Made by a program: the position numbers and the translations under genes. Positions 44,800 to 54,203 of a DNA stretch of 64,000 bases are shown in pieces; the stretch's first letter is position 1, and each line of letters opens with the position of its first letter. The stretch lies in the NCBI RefSeq assembly GCF_023016285.1, contig NZ_CP095413.1, positions 5,346,501 to 5,410,500 on the forward strand. Direction: 5' to 3'. The notes under the pieces were generated by a model. The model worked only from the letters and a program-made list of their open reading frames with translations. It was not told where the DNA came from and searched no databases. The DNA comes from Muricauda sp. SCSIO 64092. GTDB taxonomy: Bacteria > Bacteroidota > Bacteroidia > Flavobacteriales > Flavobacteriaceae.

Positions 44800-44950
44800 C
44801 GTCATTTTGAGTGTTTTTGCGATAGTAAAAATGTATCGAAAAACCTGCCTGGCCGGCAAGGCAGGCAAGTAATTTTCTTGCAAAATCCTGTTCGATACAA
44901 TTTTTCTTCATTTCATGACGAAAAACCACTCAGTTTGACGGATTTTGGTT
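44800..44950. repeat. 151-bp inverted-repeat element
   Basis: Ends CGTCATTTTGAGTG and CACTCAGTTTGACG pair at 11 of 14 positions. Inside, ATGTATCGAA and TTCGATACAA pair at 9 of 10, and the centre has a perfect CCTGCCT/AGGCAGG stem. The whole fills the gap between convergent genes and has no coding frame. It resembles dispersed elements of Flavobacteriaceae; a related degenerate copy may lie at about 63715-63850. Confidence 0.7.
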
Positions 44951-44975
44951 GATAAAAAATGATATCGAACTCACT

Positions 44976-46610
44976 TCAGAATTTATCTTGAACGTCATCA
45001 AAGTCTCCCGTTACCGTTGCTCCCTCTGCAATCCGGACGTCCCCAAAAATATTGATACGGGAATTGTCGCCCAAAAATTCCAACCTGGCATTTTCCCCAA
45101 GGATGAGGTCCCCATAAACCGTAAGATCTCCCTCTATCCTGACCGTTGCATTTTCGGCCAAAGAGAAGTTTCTCCTTCTATTGTTTCGTGCGGTAACCAG
45201 TGTTCCACGCAATTCAAACAAGGCATTGGCGCTTATATCCACGGCATTTCTGACCGTCCAAGTACCACATAAGAGCAATGCACCGTCAACACTCATGTTC
45301 GATAGGCGTCGGGAACCACTGTAGGCCAGTTCGTCCTGTGCCCCAACCCTAAGGTTTGCACTCCCCGAATATCTGGGGGTGTCCGCACATCTCGCCGCCA
45401 AATCGTCCGAAGGCTTGTTCATTTTGATAATTTGCAGGCCCCTTTTTCCCGAAGCCGCGAAAATGTAATCCCCTCTGGAAGCTACATAATTGATGGAACC
45501 TTGGAGTTCAATGATCCCAACGATGTCCACCCCCTCGTTATCTTCGGAAAGGCAGAGTCCCGCCCCACCATTTGCCATCAGCAATACGTCTTCATTTAGG
45601 GCCGTGGCATTGGTCACAATATTAGTTTGGGCAACTTCTGAAGGATTGATTGGAATGGGAACATGTTCGATTAATGCCCCCGTTGCAGTATTATAGATTC
45701 CCGCTCCTTTTGAACCTTCCGCAACCACAACTTTCTCATCGGAGAAATCAAGTGTCCGTTTGTCCGCCAATCTAAAGTCGGAATCAATGGGAATCTGTCG
45801 GGTCTCAGCGAAATTGGCATCCAGGAAGCGTACCCCAAAACTGGCATCCAAGACCGCAATTTGGCCGTTGTTCATGGCCAGGGAACGCAAATCCGGATAA
45901 GGGGTTTCATTAATAATCTCCAAACTGTTCTTATCAAATTCCGTGACATAGCCATCCCGGCCACTGGTCATAATAACCGAGCTTGGGGTAATGATAATAT
46001 CATTGGCCACAAATCCTTCCTGAAACCCATAAAATATGCCACTGGAAAGATTGAACCTTCCGTTGGAAACAGCAATTTTGGCCACAAAGGAGTTCGCCGA
46101 AGCGGTAACCGATTTTTCAGCATCCACACCACCGGCCGCATATACAAATCCATTATCAAACTTTAAGGAATTGATATCCGCGTTCAAATAGTACAAACGT
46201 GAGGTAACCCTTGGTTGCAAGGGATCGCCAACATAAATAATATCGATACCACCCACATAATCGGAATCAATGGTGTTATAGGAGACATACGCATAGTCAC
46301 CCACAATATGGACATGGGAAGCCGTTAAGTTTTCCCCACCGTTAAAAGAAGGGGGATTGACCTGTGCGGCAAGGGTCAATGGATAATCACCGGCTTGCTC
46401 GTCATTGGATTTGGACTGGACCCCAATATTTTGGTCTTCTTCATAAATATCCAAAACCCCACTGTCATCGTAATTGATGCTGTTGTCCAATACCGCTGGA
46501 TTGGTTTCCATTTGAATATCATCTTCCCCGTTCACAAAAACAGTGGTGGAATCGGAACAGGAAATTGAGAAAATAAGGGTGAAAAGACTAGGTAGTAGTA
46601 TTCTTTTCAT
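44976..46610 (-). CDS. LVIVD-type beta-propeller lipoprotein
   Basis: A 544-residue lipoprotein (lipobox SISC). From about residue 80 to 410 it has repeated beta-propeller blades with segments such as HVHIVGDYAYVSYN, GGIDIIYVGDPLQPRVTS, NYVASRGDYIFAASGKRGLQIIKM, which are typical of LVIVD-repeat surface proteins. The last 120 residues form a different beta-helical region, with parallel rungs such as NMSVDGALLLCGTWTV, ISANALFELRGTL and LILGENARLEFLG, as in carbohydrate-binding or DUF-type right-handed helices. It probably sits on the outer surface. Partners are not evident. Single gene. Confidence 0.78.
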   Translation of the reverse strand: MKRILLPSLFTLIFSISCSDSTTVFVNGEDDIQMETNPAVLDNSINYDDSGVLDIYEEDQNIGVQSKSNDEQAGDYPLTLAAQVNPPSFNGGENLTASHVHIVGDYAYVSYNTIDSDYVGGIDIIYVGDPLQPRVTSRLYYLNADINSLKFDNGFVYAAGGVDAEKSVTASANSFVAKIAVSNGRFNLSSGIFYGFQEGFVANDIIITPSSVIMTSGRDGYVTEFDKNSLEIINETPYPDLRSLAMNNGQIAVLDASFGVRFLDANFAETRQIPIDSDFRLADKRTLDFSDEKVVVAEGSKGAGIYNTATGALIEHVPIPINPSEVAQTNIVTNATALNEDVLLMANGGAGLCLSEDNEGVDIVGIIELQGSINYVASRGDYIFAASGKRGLQIIKMNKPSDDLAARCADTPRYSGSANLRVGAQDELAYSGSRRLSNMSVDGALLLCGTWTVRNAVDISANALFELRGTLVTARNNRRRNFSLAENATVRIEGDLTVYGDLILGENARLEFLGDNSRINIFGDVRIAEGATVTGDFDDVQDKF

Positions 46611-46759
46611 AACATGTAGGCTTTAAAAAGTTTAGGTGCTACTGTAACGAAGCCATGTCCTGTATGTTATGTGAATTGTAGTACTTTTTCGATAAAATGC
46701 AGGTTTTTATTGAATTATTCTCAATAAATAAGAATATTCTTACAAAGAAATGCAACAAT

Positions 46760-47410
46760 TTATAATTTTCCCGCTTTCTCCAAAACGAAAAGAATAATAA
46801 TGGGTACTGCCAATAAGATGACCATTAATGTATCCGTTGCCAATAACGAAGGCTTAAAGATCAATGTGGTCACGTACCCCCCTATTGCCCCACCAAAATG
46901 GGCGCTATGACCAATATTGCCAATCCTGCTTTTCATTCCATAAATGGAATACAACAAATAGCCGATACCCAACACATAGGCCGGTAATGGAATGGGTATG
47001 AACATAATGCCCAAACGCATATCCGGTTGCAATAAAATAGCAGCGTACAGAATACCCGTAACGGCGCCACTGGCGCCTACCGCACTGTAGTAGGGTTCGT
47101 CCTTATGAAAAAACAAGGCCAAAAGGCTGCCCGCAAGCAGACTGATGAAATACATGATCACAAACTTGGAAGGGCCAAACCAGGTGATGACCACATTGGC
47201 GAAAAAAAATAAGGTAATCATGTTGAACAACAAATGGGAAAAATCCACGTGTAAAAAACCGGAAGTGACCGTGCGTTCGCGTTGTCCACCATTTACGGCA
47301 CCAATACTGAACTTGTAGCGTTCAAAAAAAGCACGATCGTTAAACCCTTTTACAGATACGAGAAAATTGGCGGCAATAATGGCTATCGTAGCCATATGCA
47401 AGTTGTACAT
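46760..47410 (-). CDS. Rhomboid family intramembrane serine protease
   Basis: A 216-residue membrane protein with six hydrophobic helices. The catalytic serine is in GASGAVTGIL (GxSG) and the histidine in HSAHFGGAIGG, which together make the rhomboid dyad. An early loop (NGGQRERTVTSGFLHVDFSHLLFNM) holds the conserved WR-like loop and HxxxN. Rhomboids cut single-pass membrane proteins inside the bilayer; the substrate is unknown. The gene is divergent from a lipid A acyltransferase, with 51 bases between starts, so the two share a promoter region. Confidence 0.92.
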   Translation of the reverse strand: MYNLHMATIAIIAANFLVSVKGFNDRAFFERYKFSIGAVNGGQRERTVTSGFLHVDFSHLLFNMITLFFFANVVITWFGPSKFVIMYFISLLAGSLLALFFHKDEPYYSAVGASGAVTGILYAAILLQPDMRLGIMFIPIPLPAYVLGIGYLLYSIYGMKSRIGNIGHSAHFGGAIGGYVTTLIFKPSLLATDTLMVILLAVPIIILFVLEKAGKL

Positions 47411-47437
47411 GATTGACGGTTTGGCCGTAAATATAGC

Positions 47438-47445
47438 TATATTTG
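47438..47445 (+). promoter_or_regulatory. Promoter -7 element of the acyltransferase operon
   Basis: TATATTTG fits TAnnTTTG and ends 16 bases before ATG 47462. A TTG box 23 bases upstream (47412-47414) could be the -33 part. Confidence 0.6.
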
Positions 47446-47461
47446 ACCATTCAAATTACGT

Positions 47462-48370
47462 ATGCAATTACTGGTTTATCTCTTGGCCTATCCCCTGCTG
47501 TGGTTGGTTTCAAGACTTCCATTCGGCTTATTGCACTTCATCTCGGACGCGTTGTACCCCTTGATTTACAATGTCATCGGTTATCGTAAAAAAGTGGTGC
47601 GTGAAAACCTATCCCTGGTCTTTCCCGATAAGACTGAGTCCGAACGCCTTTCCATTGAAAAGGGCTTCTTTAAACATATGTGCGATATGTTTCTCGAAAT
47701 GGTAAAAACCATTGGCATATCCAATAAACAATTACAGAAAAGATTTGTTTTTACCAATTTGGAAGTTTTGCACCAACTTGAGAAAAAGGGTAAAAGTGTT
47801 ATGCTGATGTTTCCCCATTATGCAAGTTGGGAATGGGTCATTGCACTCGATGCCCATATCAAATCCAAAGGTTATGCCATTTATTTGCCCATTCAAAACA
47901 AGTACTTTGACAAATTGGTAAGGGATATTCGGGAAAAATTTGGTACTACCTTGATCACTACAAAAACGACGAGGGCCATTGTCTCCAAAAACAGAAAAGA
48001 AGGGCAATTAAGCATGTACGGTATTTTAAGCGATCAATCCCCTATGATCAGTAAGGCACAACATTTTACGGATTTTATGGGAATAACCGTTCCCGTGCAT
48101 GTTGGTGCGGAGGACTTGTGCAAAAATCTGGATTTACCGGCCGTATACTTGAAAGTAACCAAAAGGAAAAGGGGTCATTACGAGGGTAGTTTTAAGCTGC
48201 TGGCGGAACATCCCAGGGATTATACCGATTTTGCAATTACGGATATGTTTTTAAACGAGGTGGAAAAATCCATACAGGAAAAACCTGAATTTTACTTTTG
48301 GACACATAAAAGATGGAAGCATCGGAATAAAGTTCCGACAAAATACCTGGACATTTCCAAAAACCAGTGA
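47462..48370 (+). CDS. Lipid A biosynthesis acyltransferase (LpxL/HtrB family)
   Basis: A 302-residue lysophospholipid-acyltransferase-type protein. An N-terminal hydrophobic anchor (LLVYLLAYPLLWLVSRL) precedes the catalytic domain. The HxxxxD/E-like motif is FPHYASWEW (His with downstream acidic residue), and SDQSPMISKAQHFTDFMG is the block seen in LpxL/LpxM that follows it. The enzyme adds a secondary acyl chain to lipid A at the inner membrane. The next gene, an alpha/beta hydrolase, starts one base after its stop. Confidence 0.88.
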   Translation: MQLLVYLLAYPLLWLVSRLPFGLLHFISDALYPLIYNVIGYRKKVVRENLSLVFPDKTESERLSIEKGFFKHMCDMFLEMVKTIGISNKQLQKRFVFTNLEVLHQLEKKGKSVMLMFPHYASWEWVIALDAHIKSKGYAIYLPIQNKYFDKLVRDIREKFGTTLITTKTTRAIVSKNRKEGQLSMYGILSDQSPMISKAQHFTDFMGITVPVHVGAEDLCKNLDLPAVYLKVTKRKRGHYEGSFKLLAEHPRDYTDFAITDMFLNEVEKSIQEKPEFYFWTHKRWKHRNKVPTKYLDISKNQ

Positions 48371-48371
48371 A

Positions 48372-49226
48372 TTGAAAATTCAAATCCAAGAAAACCTTTT
48401 TTTGAGGCTACTGTTGCTGGGATGTATTTTGCTTTTAAACTCCTGCTTTACCATGCGAACTTCCCCAAGAAAGACCAAACTATTTTTTGCTGAAAAGAAT
48501 ATCGCCTTTGTCGATTCCGCGGTACGGATTAAAAATCGCACCATACGTTATATACAGACCGGGAGTACGGACAAACAGACCCTCGTTTTCGTTCATGGCT
48601 CACCGGGAAGCTGGGATGCCTGGAAATCATACCTTAGTGATACCGTCCTGCTTAAACACTTTAGGATGATTGCCCCCGATCGTCCCGGTTTTGGGTTCAG
48701 CAATTTCCGAAAAAGCTCAAATTTGGATGAACAGGCCCTATTGTTAAATGCGCTTGTCAGCCAACTTAAGAATGGGGAAGTCACCACTTTGGTGGGGCAT
48801 TCCTATGGAGGGCCTTTAATTGTAAAAATGGCCCTTCAAAACCCCAGTCTGTTCCATAACCTATATATTCTTGCGGGCGCTGTGGATCCAGAAGCCGAAA
48901 AACCTGAAAAATGGCGAAAGCCCTTGACCTGGGTGCCTTTGAAGTATTTGGTCCCGGGGGCCCTAAAACCTTCCAATGATGAGATTTGGATGCTAAAAAA
49001 AGATTTGTGGAACATGAAACCGGGATTGGCCGCCTTATACCAAAACACCGTTATTATCCACGGTACCAAGGACAAATTGGTTCCCTACAGCAATGTGGAT
49101 TTTATGCAAAAGGAATTTGTGAACGTCTCCAACCTGGAAGTCATCCGAATTGAAGATGAAAACCATTTTATCGTATGGAACCGTGAAGGGTTGATTAAAG
49201 AAAAACTATTGGATTTGGTCAAATAG
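48372..49226 (+). CDS. Alpha/beta hydrolase lipoprotein
   Basis: A 284-residue alpha/beta hydrolase. The start must be TTG 48372, since the first ATG (residue 28) would remove the lipobox (LLLNSC). Nucleophile elbow GHSYGG, oxyanion segment HGSPGSWDAW, an Asp in GTKDKLVPY and a late His in EDENHFIVW form the expected triad. It is probably a periplasmic esterase or lipase of unknown substrate. Its start one base after the acyltransferase stop implies co-translation. The pair could act on the same lipid class, but this is inference. Confidence 0.85.
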   Translation: MKIQIQENLFLRLLLLGCILLLNSCFTMRTSPRKTKLFFAEKNIAFVDSAVRIKNRTIRYIQTGSTDKQTLVFVHGSPGSWDAWKSYLSDTVLLKHFRMIAPDRPGFGFSNFRKSSNLDEQALLLNALVSQLKNGEVTTLVGHSYGGPLIVKMALQNPSLFHNLYILAGAVDPEAEKPEKWRKPLTWVPLKYLVPGALKPSNDEIWMLKKDLWNMKPGLAALYQNTVIIHGTKDKLVPYSNVDFMQKEFVNVSNLEVIRIEDENHFIVWNREGLIKEKLLDLVK

Positions 49227-49287
49227 TGTCGTTTTTATCCCGTAAGCTATTACAACGTAGTTACGACTCAACAAAAAAATAGATGCT

Positions 49288-49749
49288 ATGAAAAGAGTAT
49301 TCGTATCCCTCGTAATGACTTTGACCTTATCCACTGGCCTTTTTTCGCAGACATTCAACTCCATACCCATGAACAGGGAAATCTCCCAATTGTCAAACGG
49401 TTGGTATAAATTTAAGCTTGATGGTGCAGTCTTTGACGTGGAAGTTGAGTTCGGAAAATACAAAAAGGGAAATATTAGCTGGTTTGATGGCAGTACCTAT
49501 TCCGGAGATCTGAACGGTGTTCATATCTCTGGAAAAGGAAGCTACACTTGGCCGGACGGTTCCCAATACCAAGGCAGCTTTAGAAGGCATCAACGTCATG
49601 GCAAAGGTTCCCAAATCGCCAAGGATGGTTCCAAATGGAGCGGTAAATGGAAGAACGACCAAAAAAATGGCAAGGGTACAACCTTTGATACTAATGGAGC
49701 CATTTTACAATATGGTGTTTGGGGAGCTGGTCAACTTCTGGAGAAATAA
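49288..49749 (+). CDS. Exported MORN-repeat protein
   Basis: A 153-residue protein with a signal peptide ending LFSQ. From residue about 55 it has three MORN-like repeats: GKYKKGNISWFDGSTYSGDL, GKGSYTWPDGSQYQGSF and GKGSQIAKDGSKWSGKW, each with the YxG and GxG pattern. MORN repeats bind lipids or mediate contacts; in bacteria their role is not well defined. The gene is single, 61 bases after the alpha/beta hydrolase and 118 bases ahead of fhs. Confidence 0.85.
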   Translation: MKRVFVSLVMTLTLSTGLFSQTFNSIPMNREISQLSNGWYKFKLDGAVFDVEVEFGKYKKGNISWFDGSTYSGDLNGVHISGKGSYTWPDGSQYQGSFRRHQRHGKGSQIAKDGSKWSGKWKNDQKNGKGTTFDTNGAILQYGVWGAGQLLEK

Positions 49750-49867
49750 GGGTTGGTAATGATCAACAGCACGGTGTTGGCAGTTGCATACGTTATGGAA
49801 GTGATATATGATATTTCTGGGAACAGTTCAAGTGACATTCCGTATCTTGATGACCTAATCCGTTTCA

Positions 49868-51535
49868 ATGAAAGATATCGATATTGCCCGCCAAGTGGAT
49901 TTAAAACCCATTACGGCCATTGCGGAAAAGTTAGGTGTTCCTGTTGCGCAAATTGAACCTTATGGTAAGGATAAGGCCAAGATTCCGGTAGAGCTGATAG
50001 ACCATGACAAAGTGGGACAATCCAACTTGATCCTGGTTTCTGCCATTTCCCCTACCCCTGCAGGTGAAGGAAAGACGACCATGTCCATTGGTCTTACCGA
50101 AGGCCTGAACCGGTTGGGGAAAAAAGCGACCGTAGTACTTCGGGAACCTTCATTGGGACCGGTGTTTGGAATCAAAGGAGGGGCTACCGGCGGAGGCTAC
50201 TCCCAAGTATTGCCCATGGAGGACATCAACCTTCATTTTACCGGGGATTTTGCGGCAATTGAAAAAGCCCACAATCTCCTATCTGCATTGATTGACAACA
50301 ATATCCAAAGTAAAACGGCTTCCTTAAACCTGGATCCCAGGACCATTTCGTGGAAACGGGTAGTGGATATGAACGACCGATCCTTACGCCACGTAATCGT
50401 TGGTCTGGGAGGAACAGCTTCGGGAATTCCAAGGGAAACCGGATTTGATATCACGGCAGCTTCTGAAATCATGGCCATCCTTTGCCTGGCCAACGATTTG
50501 AAGGATCTTAAAAAGCGTCTCGGTTCCATTTTTGTTGGCTACACCTTTGAGGGACAGCCCCTTTATGCCAGGGATTTGAAAGCCGAAGGGGCCATGACCG
50601 TACTTCTTAAAGACGCCATAAAGCCCAATTTGGTTCAAACCATTGAAGGAAATCCGGCCATTATCCATGGCGGGCCCTTTGCGAACATCGCCCAAGGTAC
50701 CAACTCGGTCATTGCCACCAGAATGGGAATGACTTTTTCGGAGTATACGGTGACCGAAGCCGGTTTCGGATTCGATTTGGGTGCCGAAAAGTTCTTTGAC
50801 ATTAAATGTCAAAGTGCGGGACTCTCCCCAAAGGCAGTGGTGTTGACCACCACCATCCGCGCATTAAAATATCATGGTGGGCAGGCCTTGACCGATTTAA
50901 AGGAACCCAACACGGAAGCACTTCAAAAAGGGATTTCCAATTTGGAAAAGCATGTGGAGAACATTAAACAGTTCAACGTGGAGCCCATTATTGCCATTAA
51001 TCGTTTTGTCACCGATAGTGATGATGAAATCGCCCTTATTCAATCAACGGCAAAAGCGTTGGGGGTCCGCGTAGCCTTGGCCGAGGTCTGGGCAAAAGGT
51101 GGCGAAGGCGCATTGGATTTGGCCAAACATGTGGTGGAGGTGTGCCAAGGGGCGAATACTACGTTTACGCCCATGTATGATTGGAAGGATTCCATTATGG
51201 CCAAAATTGAAAAAATTGCCACCTCCATTTATGGCGCAGAACATGTGGATTATAGCGTACAGGCAAAAAAGGACCTAAGAAAAATCAAGAATTTGGAATT
51301 GGAGCATTTGCCCGTTTGTATCGCAAAGACCCAAAAATCGCTCTCGGACAATCCCAAACTATTGGGAAGGCCCAAAGATTTTATTATTACCGTTCGTGAA
51401 ATTGAGATTGCCGCCGGTGCTGGATTTGTAATCCCCATTACCGGAAATATCATGCGGATGCCCGGATTGCCCGCTAAACCGGCATCAGAACATATTGACA
51501 TTGATAATGAAGGAAATGTTTCAGGCCTATTTTAG
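49868..51535 (+). CDS. fhs: Formate--tetrahydrofolate ligase
   Basis: A 555-residue enzyme matching formyltetrahydrofolate synthetase throughout. It makes 10-formyl-THF from formate, THF and ATP in the cytoplasm. Signature blocks are PTPAGEGKTTMSIGL (ATP loop), REPSLGPVFGIKGGATGGG, and the late EIEIAAGAGFVIPITGNIM. The length agrees with the monofunctional bacterial enzyme. ATG 49868 starts MKDIDIARQ, the usual N-terminus. The gene stands alone between a MORN-repeat protein and a DUF4440-like exported protein. Confidence 0.97.
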   Translation: MKDIDIARQVDLKPITAIAEKLGVPVAQIEPYGKDKAKIPVELIDHDKVGQSNLILVSAISPTPAGEGKTTMSIGLTEGLNRLGKKATVVLREPSLGPVFGIKGGATGGGYSQVLPMEDINLHFTGDFAAIEKAHNLLSALIDNNIQSKTASLNLDPRTISWKRVVDMNDRSLRHVIVGLGGTASGIPRETGFDITAASEIMAILCLANDLKDLKKRLGSIFVGYTFEGQPLYARDLKAEGAMTVLLKDAIKPNLVQTIEGNPAIIHGGPFANIAQGTNSVIATRMGMTFSEYTVTEAGFGFDLGAEKFFDIKCQSAGLSPKAVVLTTTIRALKYHGGQALTDLKEPNTEALQKGISNLEKHVENIKQFNVEPIIAINRFVTDSDDEIALIQSTAKALGVRVALAEVWAKGGEGALDLAKHVVEVCQGANTTFTPMYDWKDSIMAKIEKIATSIYGAEHVDYSVQAKKDLRKIKNLELEHLPVCIAKTQKSLSDNPKLLGRPKDFIITVREIEIAAGAGFVIPITGNIMRMPGLPAKPASEHIDIDNEGNVSGLF

Positions 51536-51617
51536 GATAAATTACGTCAAAGTTAGGCCATGGCATTTTGGTCAATTTCCTATTCGTAACTTTCGAAATC
51601 ATCCCTAAATGACACTC

Positions 51618-52148
51618 ATGAAAAATATCGTATCCCTATTTCTAGTACTACCCTTCTTCTTTCTACACTCCCAGGAAACACAGGTATCAGAAGAAATCAT
51701 GGAATCCATAAAAAAACAGGTTTGGACCCCTTTTATGGAAGCTTATGCGGAACTGGACGCGAAAAAACTAAAATCAATACATGCCACGGATATCTTTCGT
51801 GTCACCATCGATCAAAATGCAGTACGGACGGGTGAGGCTTATCTGGATGAATTTGGGGGCTTTTTGGAACAAGTGAAGGATCGTAATGGTCAATTGGGAA
51901 TTGCCTTTGCCATCTTGACCACTGCCATTGACAGTTCTGGTGATTTGGCCTATCAAACCGGATACTATGAATTTAGTTCACGAGGTGAAAACGACCCGAA
52001 CTTAGTAGTTAGGGGCTATGGCCATTTTAACGTTGGATTGCGAAAGACCAATGGGGTTTGGAAACTTTTTCTGGATTCGGATAAAAGAATCGATATTACC
52101 AAAGCTGAATTTGAAGGGCAGGAAATCGTATATCGGTTAAAGCCGTAA
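51618..52148 (+). CDS. Exported NTF2-like (DUF4440/SnoaL) protein
   Basis: A 176-residue exported protein; ATG 51618 is preferred over 51609 and gives a signal ending LHSQ. The mature part (VWTPFMEAYAELDAKKLKSIHATDIFRV onward) is a cone-shaped NTF2-like fold of the DUF4440/SnoaL group, with a last strand YGHFNVGLRKTNGVWKLFLDSD. Such domains bind small ligands or hydrolyse them; no catalytic residue can be named. It is convergent with glmM, with a single base between the stops. TAACTTTC upstream (about 51587-51594) is one base off the -7 consensus. Confidence 0.82.
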   Translation: MKNIVSLFLVLPFFFLHSQETQVSEEIMESIKKQVWTPFMEAYAELDAKKLKSIHATDIFRVTIDQNAVRTGEAYLDEFGGFLEQVKDRNGQLGIAFAILTTAIDSSGDLAYQTGYYEFSSRGENDPNLVVRGYGHFNVGLRKTNGVWKLFLDSDKRIDITKAEFEGQEIVYRLKP

Positions 52149-52149
52149 C

Positions 52150-53538
52150 TCAAATACCCGCTATCCCCTTAATTTCCTCAATAATCCGGTCGGCCAACCC
52201 ATCAGCTTCGGCCTGACTTTTTGCTTCGGTATAAATACGGATAATGGGTTCGGTGTTTGATTTTCTAAGGTGCACCCAATTTTCCGGGAAATCAATCTTC
52301 ACCCCGTCAACCGTACTGATATCCTCATGCTTGTACTTATTGTACATGGCCTCCAATAACGCATCAACATCCAAATCCGGTGTCAATTGAATTTTCTTTT
52401 TACTCATAAAGTAAGCAGGATAACTCGCCCGCAACTCGGCAACGGTACCTTCCCGTTCGGAAAGCAACATTAGGAACAAAGCTGTTCCCACCAAAGCGTC
52501 ACGACCATAATGACTTTCCGGATATATGATACCGCCATTACCTTCTCCTCCGATTACCGCATTGGTGGCCTTCATTTTTGCAACTACATTGACCTCGCCC
52601 ACGGCAGCGGCCTCATAACTTCCGCCATGTTTCTCGGTCACATCCCGTAAGGCACGGGAAGAAGAAAGGTTGGACACGGTATTGCCTTTGGTCTTACCCA
52701 GCACGTAATCTGCACACGCCACCAAAGTATATTCCTCACCGAACATCTCGCCATCATTGCTTATAAAAGCAAGACGATCCACATCGGGATCCACAACGAT
52801 GCCAAAATCAGCTTTTTCCTCTACCACTTTTTTACAGATATCCCCCAAATGTTCCTTTAAGGGTTCTGGATTATGGGGAAAATGCCCGGTGGGTTCGCAA
52901 TAGAGTTCCACAACCTCCACGCCAAGATGTTTTAAAAGTCTGGGGATGGCAATACCTCCAGTAGAGTTTACACCATCAACAACCACCTTAAATCCGCCTT
53001 TGCGAATGGTTTCCGCATCAACCAGACGCAGGTCCAGAACTTCTTCAATATGCTTCTCAATAAAGGTGTCATTTTTGGTAATGGTTCCCAAGTCATCCAC
53101 CTCCGCAAAATAGAAATCCTCCTTTTCCGCCAGGTCCAGGATTTTGGCACCCTCGGTTGCATCCAAAAACTCACCCTTTTCGTTTAAAAGTTTTAGGGCA
53201 TTCCATTGTTTGGGATTATGGCTGGCGGTTAGGATAATCCCACCATCGGCCTTTTTCAGGGGAACAGCAATTTCTACCGTAGGTGTTGTGGACAATCCCA
53301 GATCCACAACATCAATTCCGAGACCAATCAAAGTTGATATGACCAAATTTTGAATCATTTCACCGGAAAGTCGGGCATCACGGCCAATCACCACCTTAAG
53401 ATTTTCCCTTTGGGTATGATCCTTCAACCATGCGCCATAGGCGGCAGCAAACTTTACAGTATCGATTGGGGTCAGATTATCCCCGGTATTCCCACCAATG
53501 GTTCCCCGAATTCCTGAAATGGATTTGATCAGTGTCAT
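52150..53538 (-). CDS. glmM: Phosphoglucosamine mutase (or close phosphohexomutase)
   Basis: A 462-residue alpha-D-phosphohexomutase. The phosphoserine is Ser106 in TASHNPKQWN; the Mg-binding loop is DPDVDRLAF; GGEGNGGIIYP is the substrate loop and KSNTEPIIRIY the phosphate loop. GlmM interconverts glucosamine-6- and -1-phosphate for UDP-GlcNAc. In Bacteroidota the DPDVDR variant is normal, to my recollection. ATG 53538 gives the conserved start SISGIRGTIGG; the longer frame adds 12 residues that overlap the promoter. Phosphomannomutase function cannot be excluded. Confidence 0.88.
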   Translation of the reverse strand: MTLIKSISGIRGTIGGNTGDNLTPIDTVKFAAAYGAWLKDHTQRENLKVVIGRDARLSGEMIQNLVISTLIGLGIDVVDLGLSTTPTVEIAVPLKKADGGIILTASHNPKQWNALKLLNEKGEFLDATEGAKILDLAEKEDFYFAEVDDLGTITKNDTFIEKHIEEVLDLRLVDAETIRKGGFKVVVDGVNSTGGIAIPRLLKHLGVEVVELYCEPTGHFPHNPEPLKEHLGDICKKVVEEKADFGIVVDPDVDRLAFISNDGEMFGEEYTLVACADYVLGKTKGNTVSNLSSSRALRDVTEKHGGSYEAAAVGEVNVVAKMKATNAVIGGEGNGGIIYPESHYGRDALVGTALFLMLLSEREGTVAELRASYPAYFMSKKKIQLTPDLDVDALLEAMYNKYKHEDISTVDGVKIDFPENWVHLRKSNTEPIIRIYTEAKSQAEADGLADRIIEEIKGIAGI

Positions 53539-53556
53539 ATTGTTAAAAAGTTTTTG

Positions 53557-53564
53557 CAAATATA
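53557..53564 (-). promoter_or_regulatory. Promoter -7 element of glmM
   Basis: On the minus strand TATATTTG matches TAnnTTTG, 18 bases before ATG 53538. The -33 element is not clear. Confidence 0.6.
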
Positions 53565-53606
53565 TGCGGACCATGGTTACCGAATGTTGCCAATTTGTAA
53601 ATTCGA

Positions 53607-54203
53607 ATGGTGAATTTTTTAGCCCATATCTATCTTTCCTTTGAAGACCCCGAAATTACCTTGGGCAACTTTTTTGCCGATCATATCCGTGGCAACAAAT
53701 ACAAGCACCTTCCCCATAAACTTCAGAAAGGGGTTTTATTGCATAGGGCCATTGATTCCTTTACGGATGCCCACCCCATTCCAAGAATAAGCAGTAAACG
53801 ATTACACAAAAACTACAGTCACTATAGCAGGGTTATTGTGGACATTTACTACGATCATTTTTTGGCCAAAAACTGGATGGATTATTCGGACACCCCCTTA
53901 CTGGAATTTGTAGCGGGATTCTATGATCTTTTGGAAAGCAATTATGATATATTGCCATTGGGCACGCAACGTATGATGCCCTATATGATTGCGGATAACT
54001 GGCTCTATAACTATTCCAACCTTGAAGGTATTTCCCGCGTATTGAACGGGATGAACCAACGCACACAGAATAAATCCAAAATGAATTTGGCCATTTTGGA
54101 TTTAAAGGCGCACTATTCAGACTTTGAGAATGAGTTCAAATCTTTTTTTGCAGAATTGATTACCTTTTCCCAACAAAAATTCAACGAATTATGCGCAAGC
54201 TAA
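53607..54203 (+). CDS. Acyl carrier protein phosphodiesterase (AcpH, DUF479)
   Basis: A 198-residue HD-like protein of the AcpH/DUF479 family. Segments: NFLAHIYLSFEDPE, GNFFADHIRG, LLHRAIDSFTDAHP and SRVIVDIYYDHFLAKNW, with the His/Asp metal residues of the family. It removes phosphopantetheine from holo-ACP in the cytoplasm. It is the first gene of a plus-strand operon: ggt begins 13 bases before its stop. No link between ACP recycling and gamma-glutamyl transfer is evident, so the operon may be only a transcriptional group. Confidence 0.88.
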   Translation: MVNFLAHIYLSFEDPEITLGNFFADHIRGNKYKHLPHKLQKGVLLHRAIDSFTDAHPIPRISSKRLHKNYSHYSRVIVDIYYDHFLAKNWMDYSDTPLLEFVAGFYDLLESNYDILPLGTQRMMPYMIADNWLYNYSNLEGISRVLNGMNQRTQNKSKMNLAILDLKAHYSDFENEFKSFFAELITFSQQKFNELCAS

